35,180 nt of DNA, taken from contig JAAXGT010000152.1 in the NCBI GenBank assembly GCA_012271205.1, positions 1 to 35,180 on the forward strand, written 5' to 3'. Of the stretch, positions 16,467 to 25,807 are shown in pieces. The notes beneath the pieces are model-generated. The model made no database searches. It was not told where the DNA came from and saw only the letters and a list, made by a program, of their open reading frames with translations. Made by a program: the position numbers and the translations under genes. Numbering within the stretch: position 1 is the stretch's first letter; each line of letters begins with the position of its first letter. Origin of the DNA: Rhodothermales bacterium. Its GTDB lineage: Bacteria; Bacteroidota; Rhodothermia; Rhodothermales; Bin80.

Positions 16467-17995
16467 TTACGGGACGGGGAGCTGGAGCAGTTTGAAGGCC
16501 CGCTCTGGTGGGAGTGTTTTCGCGGACTTCAGGGTGAACTGATGCTTTTGGTCCATGGTGAACTTCGGCACCACGATAGTGCGGCACAATCCCGACAGGT
16601 GCTTCATCAGGCTGGCATAGCTCATCGCCTGGTCCCCGTCAGCGGTGCGCCGGGTGGGGCCTTCTGCTCGGCCTGGAGTGACCGCTCAGACGGCGCCCCC
16701 GCGCTCGTACGCCGCGCCGGTTTGGTCCGCTGGATCCTCGTCGGCCAATTGCAGGGGCGCCAGCCGTTGGCGCAAGTAGTACTCCACGTAGTCGACCCAC
16801 AGGCACAGGAACACATGACCGATCACGCGAGGCCGCCACCGGTGGTGGATCGGATGGACCTTCCAAGACCGGGTCTTCCACGCCCGGAAGGCCACCTCCA
16901 CCTGGGAGAGCCGCTGGTAAGGGGCGACCCCCTCGGCCCGGTCCGGCGTCTCCGGCAGACGCGGGGGCCGGCCGTCCCGCGCGGCTTCCGCCTGGAGGGC
17001 GGCCTCCTTACGGGCCGAAGTGTCCCTCCTGGATCTCCCCAGTGAAGGGCTTCGCCCTCTGGTAGCGTCCGATCACCTGACCGACCCGAAAGCGGATCTC
17101 CGGTTCGGTCCGCCGCGGCCGGCCATGGCGCGGGGGGCTTGGACCATCTTCTCCAAGGCCGGCTCTCGGTCTGGGCCCGCCTCCCGATCCCGGGCGCTTG
17201 GGGCGGTCCGGATCGGGTTCCGACCCCGAATCAGCCGCTCATCGGGATACCCGTCACGGCGATGACCCAGTCCAGCCCCAGAGGCTGCACATCCTCACGG
17301 ATGCGGGCCGATGTCAACAGCCCGCGATCTCCCACCAGACACACATGCTTCAGACCGAACGTCTTTTGGAGTTGGGCCCCCGGAGTGGACCAGGTCTGGG
17401 GATCGGCCGTGTGGCCAGAGCATACCCCTCGCCACCGGACCACCCTGTGCGTCGGTCAAAAGACCCAAGACCAATCGGCTTCTGACCTGGCTGGCCGTCG
17501 CAATGGTAACCGAAGGCGGCGAGTTCATTGTGCTCACCCTCTATGTAACGGCTGGTAACGTCGCACAAAACCATCGTCCCTTCGGCGAGATGCCATTGGG
17601 CCATACGGCGCTCGATGGCTATTGGGCGATCGCCCAATAGTCTAGGGCCTCCTACCGGTCCTCCGCGTCCACGCGCTTGAGATCAAGTGCTTCATGGAGC
17701 GGGTCGGAGGCCGTGGGGGCCTTCCGGGCCGTGCGGGGGGCCAGCTGGCTGGCCGGATGGAGCACCCGGGCGACCATCCGCCCCAAGGCCAGGCGGCGAG
17801 GGCGACTATCCTTGGCATCTATCCGCTCCGGCAGACGGAGCCGACGCCTCAGGCTCCATATGGCGGCCACATAACCAGGAGGCTGGCGGCTGACCGTTGA
17901 GAACGCGTGATCCAGTTTAGCCCCGACGGGGTCGCCTTTCAAAAGGGCCGAGATCTGCTCAATGATCTCCAGGGGCCGCTGTGGCGTATGAGATG
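16467..17995 (-). pseudogene. degenerate IS1634-type transposase
   Basis: Read on the minus strand and stitched across frames, this gives an almost full-length IS1634-family DDE transposase. In order: PLEIIEQISALLKGDPVG and GYVAAIWSLRRRL (N-terminal part), IERRMAQWHLAEGTMVLCDVTS (first catalytic Asp region), HVCLVGDRGLLTSARIRED (second Asp), VEVAFRAWKTRSWKVHPIHH and HVFLCLWVDYVEYYLRQRLAPL (glutamate helix and hydrophobic helix). It ends at a TAA at 16467-16469. The reading frame changes at least four times. In-frame stops replace a tyrosine codon near 17655 and probably an arginine near 16685. The first 40 or so codons are missing at the junction with the next remnant near 17990. It cannot encode an active protein. 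Confidence 0.8.
17619..17640. repeat. 22-base perfect palindrome inside the IS1634 remnant
   Basis: The half-site CTATTGGGCGA is followed directly by its reverse complement, with no spacer. The core is GCGATCGC. It lies exactly where the transposase frame shifts, just after a nonsense codon. Confidence 0.7.
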
Positions 17996-19005
17996 GTTAA
18001 AGAGGGGGCGGGCTTCGGCGACCTCGTAGCCTTGCTGTACCCGCAGCCCGAGCCAGCGGTACAGCACGCTGGCCAGGACGGTCTGTTGCCCGTCCACGTG
18101 GATCTTCAGCGGCACCGTTGAACGGAGCGCCTCCATGTGGAAGCAGTCGAGGGCGTCACGGACGACGTTTTCGATGCCCTGCGGCGCGCCTAGCGGTCCA
18201 CGAGTCGGGCGGCGAACTATTTCAACTGATGGGTCCTCAGCCCGGTCGGTCGTGGCCCAGGCCCAGAATCAACCGCGGTCTGATCCGGTCTGGATAGGGG
18301 CACAACGCGACCGGTCCGTCTTCAAGGCGGGGCGTGCGGTAGGCCCGACCGATGTTGGTGAGGGGGATCGGGCGACAGTGTTCCTTCGGCCGGGCGTGGA
18401 TGTGCTGGTTGAACCGTAAGGAAGCCGAGGCCCCTCTCGGTGAGCTGGGCCCGGTTTTGGTAGACGGTGAATCGGCGCGAGTTCGCGCGGCCCGGTGCCG
18501 GGGCGCGTCTTCCCGTAGTCAACCAACCGCAGCCCGGCCTCGTTCTGGTTTTCCTTGCGGAGGGGGCCCTTTGCGTACGAGAAGCCGCGCGCCTCGGTGT
18601 CCTGGGCCAGCAAGGTCCGTACGCCCCGTTGCCGGCGGCTGCGCTTTGAGACCAACGGCTTCGGCCAGAGTGCCTGATCGCCGGGGTAGGGGAGGAGATG
18701 GAAGTCCAGGTCAAAGGAGGCCCGGTGGCCCAACGACGCCGGTAGCTGGACCGCGGCGTGGTCCCCCCGGTTCAGGAGGGGCCGGCGAACCGCGACTCCC
18801 CCAGCGTGGAGTACTCGGTGAGCGCGTGGCGCTGGGGCATGACGTGGAGTCCGGTAAACAGGCTCAAGCCCTCGGCCAGGACCTTGGAGGGCCGACCGAG
18901 GCCCCCGAGCTTGAGCGCGAGCAGCGAACGCATCATGCATCCGGCGGGAGTCCTGCGCGGGCCAGGCCTCGGGGCCGGCTCGCTGGAAGACGCTGGGGGC
19001 CTAGC
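17975..19005 (-). pseudogene. degenerate DDE transposase, central and C-terminal part
   Basis: Stitched minus-strand frames give a transposase of a widespread but loosely named DDE type. In order: MRSLLALKLGGLGRPSKV, LFTGLHVMPQRHALTEYS, SFDLDFHLLPYPGDQAL, then PLVSKRSRRQRGVRTLLAQD, SYAKGPLRKENQNEA, VYQNRAQLTERGLGFLTV, the NIGRAYRTPR equivalent near 18350, and MEALRSTVPLKIHVDGQQ with ASVLYRWLGLRVQQGYE. The usual form has a histidine-containing YHG after DLDFH, here YPG. Frames change at least three times and two stops interrupt the segment near 18190-18230. Its C-terminus is cut at about 17990, where the IS1634 remnant begins. The N-terminal piece lies at 21119-21247, beyond another element. 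Confidence 0.75.
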
Positions 19006-19045
19006 CCTACCCAGCAATCAGATTTCTGACTTAACTTTCTAACTC

Positions 19046-21118
19046 ATGCCGCTTAGTATAGGGGGCCTGATAATACAGAATCAGGTCCTGCGGACCCTGC
19101 GCGCCGCGCCGGCGCGGCGGTCCCACACGTTTCAAGCGCACCCGGCGCTTGGGCCCACCGCGCTCAGCCGCCGCGTCTGTGCGGTGTTCCACTTCCGGGA
19201 TGCACGCGGACGGCTGCAGCAGGCCGGGTGCCGGAAGGCTCTCCAGACGCTGGAGGCCGAAGGCTGGCTGACCTGGCCGGCCCCCCGGCGCCCTGTCACC
19301 GGTCCGGCCGCGTGTCGGCTGGACCATCCCGTACCGGCGGTCGGTCGGTTCGGTGCCTCCGCGGCCTGGTGATCGTTCCGGTGACGGGTCCGGAGCAGCG
19401 GGCGGTCTGGAACACGCTTCTGCACGCGGAGCCTCCCCGGGGCGGGACCCGGTTGGTGGGGGCGCAAATGCGCTACCTGATCGGCCGCGATCACGGCCTC
19501 CTTGGCGCGGTCGGATTCGCGGCCGCGGCGCTCTATCTGCGGGCGCGGGACCGGTGGATGAGGTGGACCGAGGCCCCGCATCCGCCGCACCTGTTCCGTG
19601 TGGTCGGGCTGAGCCGCTTTCTGATCCGTCCCGGGGTCCGCTGTCCCCGCCGGGCCCGTCAGGTGCTGGGCCACGTGCTCCGGCGGTTGCCGGCGGACTT
19701 GGTCCGGCGTTACGGGTACCGTCCGTGGGGGGTGGAGACGTTGGTGGGACCCGGTCAGCCGGGGACCTGTTTTCGTGCGGCGGGTTTCAAGTATGCCGGT
19801 CCGACCACCGGCCGTGGCCGTCAGGCCCGCTCCCCGGCCGGTCACCAGTCCAAGCAGTCGGTCTTTGTCTATGAGCTGGACCGCCGGTGGCGGCGCCAGC
19901 TGGGGGGCCGCCGGTGTCGCTGTATCCGAAGCGGGCGGTGGGGGCAGGCCTGGACCGCGCGGGCTGGGGGCAGCAGGAGTTGGGGGAGGCGCCGCTGGGC
20001 GACCCGCGGCGCACGGCCCGCCGGGTCCAAAGCGTGGGCCTTTTGTCCCGGAGGCCCGGGGGGCCGATGACCGCCCACCTGGAAGCGGATCCGGCCGCGA
20101 TTCAGGGCTACGACCGTTTCATTGAGCAGGCCGATGAAACGAAGGTGACGCCGGAGAACCGGTGGTACCCGCACCGGCCACGTACGATCGAGCGGATGCG
20201 TGCGCCGCGGGAGGGGCTGGAGGGGATCGGTCGCCCTCGGACATCGGCGGTCTCCGGGGGGGTGCGCCGGCAGGCGACGCGGGCGGTCACGGCCGGGGGC
20301 CGGCCGCTAGGGCTGCTGCGGGGTGCGTACGGCTCGCAGGGGGATGTGTACGTGCCGGGTATGCCGCGCGGGGTGGACGGGTGGCGGGATACGATGAAGG
20401 CTGCGGAGCCGGCTCGGGCCGGCACGCGGGTTTTGGCGGTGATGGACCGGGAGAGAGATAAGTTGGCGTGGTTTGACCGGTGCCCCCGCAGGGGCGGGTG
20501 CATCTTTTGGTGCGGGTGCGCCCCCACCGCACGCTGAACGGCGGCCGGAAGCTCTTGGCGTGTAGGCGCGCGAAGGGGTATGTGGAGGTTCCGATCGGCC
20601 GCCTGAGCCGCCGGGTAAAGGCGGGCCGTATCCGGCATGAAGGCCGTACGGGGAGCCGGGGCCGGTAGGGGCGATTCCTATACGGGAGGAGTCTCCGCCG
20701 GCGGGGCAGAAGGGGGGCTGGCGTTTGCTGACCACCGGCGAGGTGCGCACGGGGGCGGAGGCCTTGGAGATGGTCGGGTATGATCGGCGGCGGGGGCGGA
20801 TAGCGAACCCCTTCCGGGTGCTGAAGGGCGGCGGCAAGGTGGAGGAGCTGGGGATAGAGGGGGCCTCCTCCCGGCACCGGGTGATCACGCTGTACGCGGT
20901 GAGGGCGTGGCGTATCCGGCTGATGACGCTATTGGGCCGGAGACCAAAGCGGAGGTCGTCTTCACCGATGGGGAGCGGCGGGCCCTGCGCGGCTATGCGC
21001 GCCGCTACCGATTGCCGAAGGTGACCAACCTGCAGACGGTGATTCTGGTGACGGCGATGCTAGGAGGCTACCGGAACCGGAAGCACGATCCGCCGCCGGG
21101 AGTCCAGATCAGGTGGCG
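19046..21118 (+). pseudogene. degenerate DruA (DUF4338)-Tn5-type fusion transposase
   Basis: Six plus-strand frames in series give one long fusion. First comes a DUF4338/DruA-like domain: TALSRRVCAVFHFRDARGRL, RYLIGRDHGLLGAVGFAAAA, RVVGLSRFLIRPGVRC, VLRRLPADLVRRYGYRPWG, GTCFRAAGF. Then comes an IS4/Tn5-type transposase: GLDRAGWGQQELGEAPLGD (DNA-binding domain), TPENRWYPHRPRTIERM, LAVMDRERDKLAWFD (second catalytic Asp), LTTGEVRTGAEALEMVGY, RIANPFRVLKGGGKVEEL (glutamate region) and MLGGYRNRKHDPPPGVQI. The stretch that should carry the first catalytic Asp is deleted around 20220-20280, and the last 30 or so codons are absent. Each of the five frame changes is of the same class (one base short). 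I recall this fused architecture from other IS4-family elements; whether the DruA part helps transposition is unknown. Confidence 0.75.
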
Positions 21119-21247
21119 GGGGAATTGGGGCCAGAAGAAGTCGGCGGACTCGGACTGGCGGAAGCAGCCGTAGGTGAAGCCGCCGCGTTGGGCGGCCTCG
21201 CGCAGGGGGAGGCCTTCGGGGTGGGCGAAGAAGCTGGAGCGAGTAGT
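21119..21247 (-). pseudogene. N-terminal fragment of the split DDE transposase
   Basis: On the minus strand from the ATG at 21245-21247 this reads MTTRSSFFAHPEGLPLREAA, then GGFTYGCFRQS and ADFFWPQFP. This matches the HTH-type opening of the same transposase family whose central and C-terminal parts lie at 17975-19005 (family wording: EAA, RFGYTPGSFR, FF-P). The DruA-Tn5 remnant separates the two. About 100 or more codons that should link the pieces are missing. Confidence 0.55.
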
Positions 21248-21249
21248 CA

Positions 21250-21567
21250 TTGTACAGCATGAAGCATGAACCCCCTGCAAATACAAGTAAAACATCAAGT
21301 CCAATCTGTGCGACCCGAGAGGGGCCTTGATTCGCAACCGAGCGGTTTGATGGGCCTGGGGCACAATCATGGCCCGCTGGGACCTTCAGCATTGCGGCGG
21401 GCGCGGGGTAGGCGGGTGGGGCCCAGTGTACTTGTACCACAGGTGCACAACCTTCATAACCTCACCAGATTAAGGACACATCATTCGACAAGATGAGTCC
21501 ATACGGGTCGAAAAGGGGAGAAAATCCTGCAAAGGCGTAATAGGTTCACGCCGTATGGGAATTCAGG
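21250..21567. other. gene-free stretch after the transposon remnants
   Basis: This 318-base stretch has no credible ORF, tRNA or strong hairpin that I can see. Its first 60 bases are less G+C-rich and may include the end of the split transposon. Short frames here do not resemble any family I know. Confidence 0.4.
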
Positions 21568-23583
21568 CTAGTCGAGTTGCTCGGCTACCAGTTCGACGAC
21601 ATCCTTAACTTCCATTCGCCCATCTTTGGCTGCGGCATCGCGCATCATGGTCAGGCAAAACGGGCAGCCGACGGCCAGCGTTTCGGCCCCCGTGGCAGCG
21701 GCTTCCTTGTAGCGCGCGTCCCCTACGGTGGGGCTCTCTTCTTCTTTCCACATTTGGGCGCCCCCCGCACCGCAACAGAACGACTTGCGGCCGTGACGCT
21801 GCATTTCGGTCAGACGGGCACCTGCGGCTTCCAGTACTTGGCGCGGTGCTTTGATAATGCCATTCTGGCGCCCGAGGTAGCACGGATCATGAAACGTCAC
21901 GTTACCTGCAGATGCACTGTCCGGCAGCCGGCCTTCGGTGGCCAGTTCTGCCAATAGTTGTGTATGGTGTACCACTTCAAATGTGCCGCCCAATGCCGGG
22001 TATTCCTTGCCCAGCGTGTGCAGGCAGTGGGGGCACGTCGTCAAAATGCGCTTGGGTTGGACACGGTTCAGTGTTCGGATATTTTCACGAGCCAATTGGT
22101 CAAAGAGGTATTCGTTGCCACTGCGGCGTGCCGCATCGCCTGTACACCGTTCGAGATTCCCGAGTACCGCAAACTGCACACCGGCGGCTGTAAGGACACG
22201 AGCCAGTGCACGTGCGGTCTGCTGCGCCTGCTGATCGTACGCTGGCGCGCATCCGACCCACCAAAGCACGTCTGTATCCGATTTTTCCTGGACGGTGGGA
22301 ATGTCGAGGTCGTCCGCCCATTCGAGGCGGCCACTGGCAGAACTGTTCCACGGATTTCCATTGCGCTCCAAGCCACGATACAGGTCCACAAATTCGGACG
22401 GATACGCATCCTCCACTAGAACGAGCCCACGCCGCAGATCGAGTATATCCAACATCGGTTCATTGCCGACAGGGCAAATGTCAGTACAAGCACCGCAGGC
22501 TGTACAGGCCCAAACTGCGCTCGGTGTGATGGCATAATCGACCAGTTGATCTTCAGAGTCTTTCCCGCATGCCAACCCGCTCATATGGGTATTCAGGTAG
22601 TATCGTTTGTTGATTTCAAGGGCGGCTGGCGAGAGGTCTTTTCCTGTGGCATAAGCCGGACACACGTCCTGGCAGCGATTGCACATGATGCACGCAAACG
22701 CGTCTGTAATGGAGGTTTGCGGGAGTTCTTCGATCATTAGCGCGCCCAATGCGCCTGGTGTTTCATCTTCAAAATTCAACGGATCCAATGCACCAGGCGA
22801 GGTTCTGTCGGGTTTTGTGGCAAAGTTGAAACCCGCCATGATCAAATGGACGTGCTTCGTATAGGGGAAGTAGGGAGCGAAAAGCAGAATCAGTCCGAGC
22901 GCTATCCACCAGCACACATGTTCCCAAACGGCTAGCGTTGCATGGCTCAATCCGGTCCATACTGGACTAATGGCGCTCGCCACGGGCTGCCAAGCAATGG
23001 GGCCCGTGCCGCTTATGGCAAATGACTCGCCGAGCAGACGAAAGCCCACGTGGCACAGAATGAAGATGCCCACGATCAATGAGTCGCGTGAAACAGTGAG
23101 CTGCAGAAAGTTGATCTGGACGCTAGGAATGCGCTGAATGTCAGCCCGGGTTTGCAGGCGTGCACGCCCGGCGGGAAGGAGAAAGCGGCGGAACAGGAGC
23201 CCAGCCATGCTTGCGAGCACGATCGCACTGAAGAGGTCTGCAAGCAGACTGAACCAGTTGGCGAGCCAATCCGGTACGGGGTACGGTCCGTTCCAGTATC
23301 CGCGCACCACGTCAATCAGGTTTACGAGCAGATAAAAGACGAAACCCCAAGCCAGACCGGCGTGGATCAGGCTCGTAATCTTGCGTGCCCGCCAGATAGG
23401 TCGCATAGTGATCCACATTCCCACAGCTCGAAGCACGCGCCGCCAGTGAAACTGCAGTGCAGGGGCACGCCCTCTCCGGATTACTTGGAACAGAGAACTA
23501 AACCCCAAAAAAGTGCCGTACGCCGAAAAGATCGTGGCCAGAGCAAAGAGCGCCTTTTCGGTGAAAGTCAGCATACGCCGCAC
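21568..23583 (-). CDS. EtfD-like membrane iron-sulfur oxidoreductase
   Basis: A 671-residue protein joining a NarI-like membrane part (about six hydrophobic segments, residues 1-260) to a 4Fe-4S dicluster domain and two HdrD-type cysteine-rich domains. The clusters are CIMCNRCQDVCPAYA near residue 300 and CTACGACTDICPVG near 360. The first CCG domain is modified (VGCAPAYDQ, CTGDAARRSGNEY, CPHC). The second is classical (DPCYLGRQNG, FCCGAGGAQMW, GCPFC) near 600. Such proteins pass electrons, for example from electron-transfer flavoprotein, to membrane quinone. The start is GTG at 23583, touching the TAG of the gene before it, or ATG at 23574. Co-transcription with the upstream Gfo/Idh and apbE genes is nearly certain. 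Confidence 0.85.
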   Translation of the reverse strand: MRRMLTFTEKALFALATIFSAYGTFLGFSSLFQVIRRGRAPALQFHWRRVLRAVGMWITMRPIWRARKITSLIHAGLAWGFVFYLLVNLIDVVRGYWNGPYPVPDWLANWFSLLADLFSAIVLASMAGLLFRRFLLPAGRARLQTRADIQRIPSVQINFLQLTVSRDSLIVGIFILCHVGFRLLGESFAISGTGPIAWQPVASAISPVWTGLSHATLAVWEHVCWWIALGLILLFAPYFPYTKHVHLIMAGFNFATKPDRTSPGALDPLNFEDETPGALGALMIEELPQTSITDAFACIMCNRCQDVCPAYATGKDLSPAALEINKRYYLNTHMSGLACGKDSEDQLVDYAITPSAVWACTACGACTDICPVGNEPMLDILDLRRGLVLVEDAYPSEFVDLYRGLERNGNPWNSSASGRLEWADDLDIPTVQEKSDTDVLWWVGCAPAYDQQAQQTARALARVLTAAGVQFAVLGNLERCTGDAARRSGNEYLFDQLARENIRTLNRVQPKRILTTCPHCLHTLGKEYPALGGTFEVVHHTQLLAELATEGRLPDSASAGNVTFHDPCYLGRQNGIIKAPRQVLEAAGARLTEMQRHGRKSFCCGAGGAQMWKEEESPTVGDARYKEAAATGAETLAVGCPFCLTMMRDAAAKDGRMEVKDVVELVAEQLD

Positions 23584-24840
23584 CTAGTCCAAAAGGTACA
23601 AGGCTGGGTCGATTTCCAGTCGCGTTCGGGTTGTAATGGCCTGGTTGGCCGTTACGGCGACAGCCGTTGCTTCAAGTGCTCGCTCCCAACTGGCTGCCGG
23701 CAGGTACGGGCCGAACGCATGGTTGTCCATGAATTCCTGCATGGCATACCAGAGCGGAGTTTCCACATTCGGGTCATCTTCGGTGGGATCCTGATTCTGT
23801 GCGTCCAGTTGCGTTGCGTTTGCCAAGAGTGCAATGCCGGTTTCCTTGTAGAATTTGTCTTTACGCGCATACACTTCCCAGCCCAGCAGTGGTGCATCCA
23901 CCTCTTTGAACATCCACGCTTTGCCACGATCGCGGAAGATTATCGTACTGTCGGTGCCGAAGTAGATTTCATAGGCGTCATCAAACGAGCTCGCCAAAGT
24001 GGCATCATACAGCATGTGCAGCCCGCTCGGAAATTCAAACACTGCCTGAACCGTATCAGGCACGGTGCGGCCGTCATTCCAGGCCATGATTTGGCCAAAT
24101 CCATGTACGGCGCTTGGCAATTCATCCAATACCCAATGGGCGACATCCAATTGATGCATTCCGGCTTCGCCAATCAGGCCTAACGACACTTCCGGATCCA
24201 GCCGCCAATTCAGCGCACGCACGCGATCGGCATTGGGCGAGGTTCGGCGCCAACTCTCCCTGGAATGCCACTGGCCGCGCCCCATGGCCGGCCGGCCAAT
24301 GGCACCGCTACGCATAAATTGGAATACTGACCGGTGCTGAGGATTCGAGCGGTAGATTTGACCGACCTGAAAGATCTGCTGAGAGGCTTCGCGGGCCGCA
24401 CGCGCTATAATCTTCGCATCCTGAATGGACGAGGCCAGTGGGGCTTCACAGTACACGTTCTTGCCAGCCTGCAGGGCATCCAGTGCAATGTCCTTGTGCA
24501 GGTGGGTGGGCGTGGCAATTAGCACGGCCTGTACCTCAGTGTTATCCAGTACCTCGCGATAATCACTGTGCCGGCTGGCTGATGGAACGTCGCGCTGTGC
24601 ACGCCGCAGCATAGGTTCGTACGTGTCGCAAATGGCCACTAATTTCGCGCCCGGCACACGGCCCAGTGTGGATGCGAGTTCGCGTCCTTGGGGGCCATAT
24701 CCAATTACTGCGCACGTGACCGGCGCACGACCTTGCGGCCAGTGCCGAGTCTTGATATTCGCAGCGCGCACAAGCCCAGCGCCGCTTAGGGTAGCGCCAC
24801 CTATCAGAAAGGCGCGGCGACTGACGAGATGCTTACCCAT
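23584..24840 (-). CDS. Tat-type Gfo/Idh/MocA protein lacking the EKP lysine
   Basis: A 418-residue oxidoreductase-fold protein with a twin-arginine-like leader (SRRAFLIGGATLSGAG, residues 7-22), so it is probably exported. The Rossmann motif is VIGYGPQGREL (residues 45-55) and GEAGMHQLDVAHWVLDELP carries the usual C-terminal histidine. The EKP motif, whose lysine is catalytic in dehydrogenases of this family, reads CEAPLASS, with Ala133 in place of lysine. It may bind NAD(H) and sugar without normal dehydrogenation, or use another chemistry. It overlaps the apbE stop by eight bases and abuts the iron-sulfur gene. Substrate unknown. Confidence 0.85.
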   Translation of the reverse strand: MGKHLVSRRAFLIGGATLSGAGLVRAANIKTRHWPQGRAPVTCAVIGYGPQGRELASTLGRVPGAKLVAICDTYEPMLRRAQRDVPSASRHSDYREVLDNTEVQAVLIATPTHLHKDIALDALQAGKNVYCEAPLASSIQDAKIIARAAREASQQIFQVGQIYRSNPQHRSVFQFMRSGAIGRPAMGRGQWHSRESWRRTSPNADRVRALNWRLDPEVSLGLIGEAGMHQLDVAHWVLDELPSAVHGFGQIMAWNDGRTVPDTVQAVFEFPSGLHMLYDATLASSFDDAYEIYFGTDSTIIFRDRGKAWMFKEVDAPLLGWEVYARKDKFYKETGIALLANATQLDAQNQDPTEDDPNVETPLWYAMQEFMDNHAFGPYLPAASWERALEATAVAVTANQAITTRTRLEIDPALYLLD

Positions 24841-25789
24841 GAATTCCGTTTAGGTCTACGTTTGGTGCAGCTTCCATCTTCGAGGTCATCAATTCGAGTT
24901 CCTCCCCCTTTCGGTATACAATAAGTGATCGAATGCTATGGATTTTGCTGGTGATCTGTTCCATTTCCTTGTACTCCAAGGCAAGGTACGCCGTTGAAAG
25001 TGCATCGCAAAATGTAGCCGAGGGATGCGTTACTGCGGCCAGAACGGCCCCCTGTACTGGCTGGCCAGAGCGTGGGTCGATCACATGACCCCAAGTCTGG
25101 CCATGATACTCAAATGATTTACCCGAAACCGCCGACACAGACATCGACTCGTCGCGCAGCCTGACAGTGGCCATGGCTTTAGAGGGGTTTGCAGGATGTG
25201 CGACCGCGACGGGCCATCCTGCGGGACTGTCCGGAGGCGCTCCTATTGCGATCATAGTACTCGTGCCGCCATGAAGCAGTGCAGACATTGTGCCGCATTC
25301 ACGCAGAATGCGGGCCGCTTCATCAATCGCATAGCCTTTTCCGATGGCCCCCAAGTCTAGGAGCATACCCGGTTGCTTGAAGCGTATACTGCATTGAGTC
25401 TCATCCAACTCCACTTTGTGCATACCCGTTTTGGCGTGTGCTTCCAAAAGAGCCTTTGCATCTGGCCATGCACCGGAGCCTCCTGCGAAACCCCAGCACC
25501 TCATAAGCGGGCCCACACTTATATCAAAGGCACCCTTTGTGAGCCTGTGATACTCTTGAGCGGATTTTAGCAGTGCAAACACACGTGCATGTACGCGTAC
25601 GGGCTCCCGGGTGGCCTTGCGGTTGATCCGGCTGATTTCACTGGCCGAATCGTAGAAGCTGAGTTGCTTCTCCAAGAGAGAGATTTCGCGCAGCGCCTCT
25701 TCGCCCGCAGCTCGCAGCGCGATCGGATTGTCACCATGCAGCACGAGTTCAAAACGGGTAGCCATGGCCTGCAAGGCAAGCCGCACCAT
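24833..25789 (-). CDS. apbE: FAD:protein FMN transferase (ApbE)
   Basis: A roughly 318-residue ApbE-family flavin transferase, which attaches FMN to threonine or serine of redox proteins. Family wording includes AMATRFELVLHG, LSFYDSASEISRIN, FDISVGPLMRCWGF, LDLGAIGKGYAIDEA, ALLHGGTSTMIAIG and the metal-site TWGHVIDPRSGQPVQ. I use the ATG at 25787-25789. A GTG at 25807 is in frame, but it sits directly against the T-run of the upstream terminator. No signal peptide or lipobox is visible, unlike most ApbE proteins, which act outside the membrane; a cytoplasmic action is inferred. Next to an EtfD-like gene, a flavin-carrying redox partner is likely, but I found no clear acceptor motif in the window. 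Confidence 0.88.
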   Translation of the reverse strand: MVRLALQAMATRFELVLHGDNPIALRAAGEEALREISLLEKQLSFYDSASEISRINRKATREPVRVHARVFALLKSAQEYHRLTKGAFDISVGPLMRCWGFAGGSGAWPDAKALLEAHAKTGMHKVELDETQCSIRFKQPGMLLDLGAIGKGYAIDEAARILRECGTMSALLHGGTSTMIAIGAPPDSPAGWPVAVAHPANPSKAMATVRLRDESMSVSAVSGKSFEYHGQTWGHVIDPRSGQPVQGAVLAAVTHPSATFCDALSTAYLALEYKEMEQITSKIHSIRSLIVYRKGEELELMTSKMEAAPNVDLNGIHG

Positions 25790-25807
25790 TTTCAATAGTT
25801 CTTCCAC

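Noticed and set aside
16542-17045. Plus-strand open frame of 167 codons in the remnant region
   Set aside because: It is the complement of the IS1634-type transposase C-terminal part and has only composition-driven openness in high G+C sequence.
18269-18940. Minus-strand open frame of 223 codons taken as one intact gene
   Set aside because: Only its middle matches a transposase; both ends run out of frame relative to the family, so it is part of a pseudogene.
16206-21250. A complete antiphage system (Druantia-like) because of the DruA-like domain
   Set aside because: The domain is fused to a decayed Tn5-type transposase, and no helicase or other Druantia partner is present.
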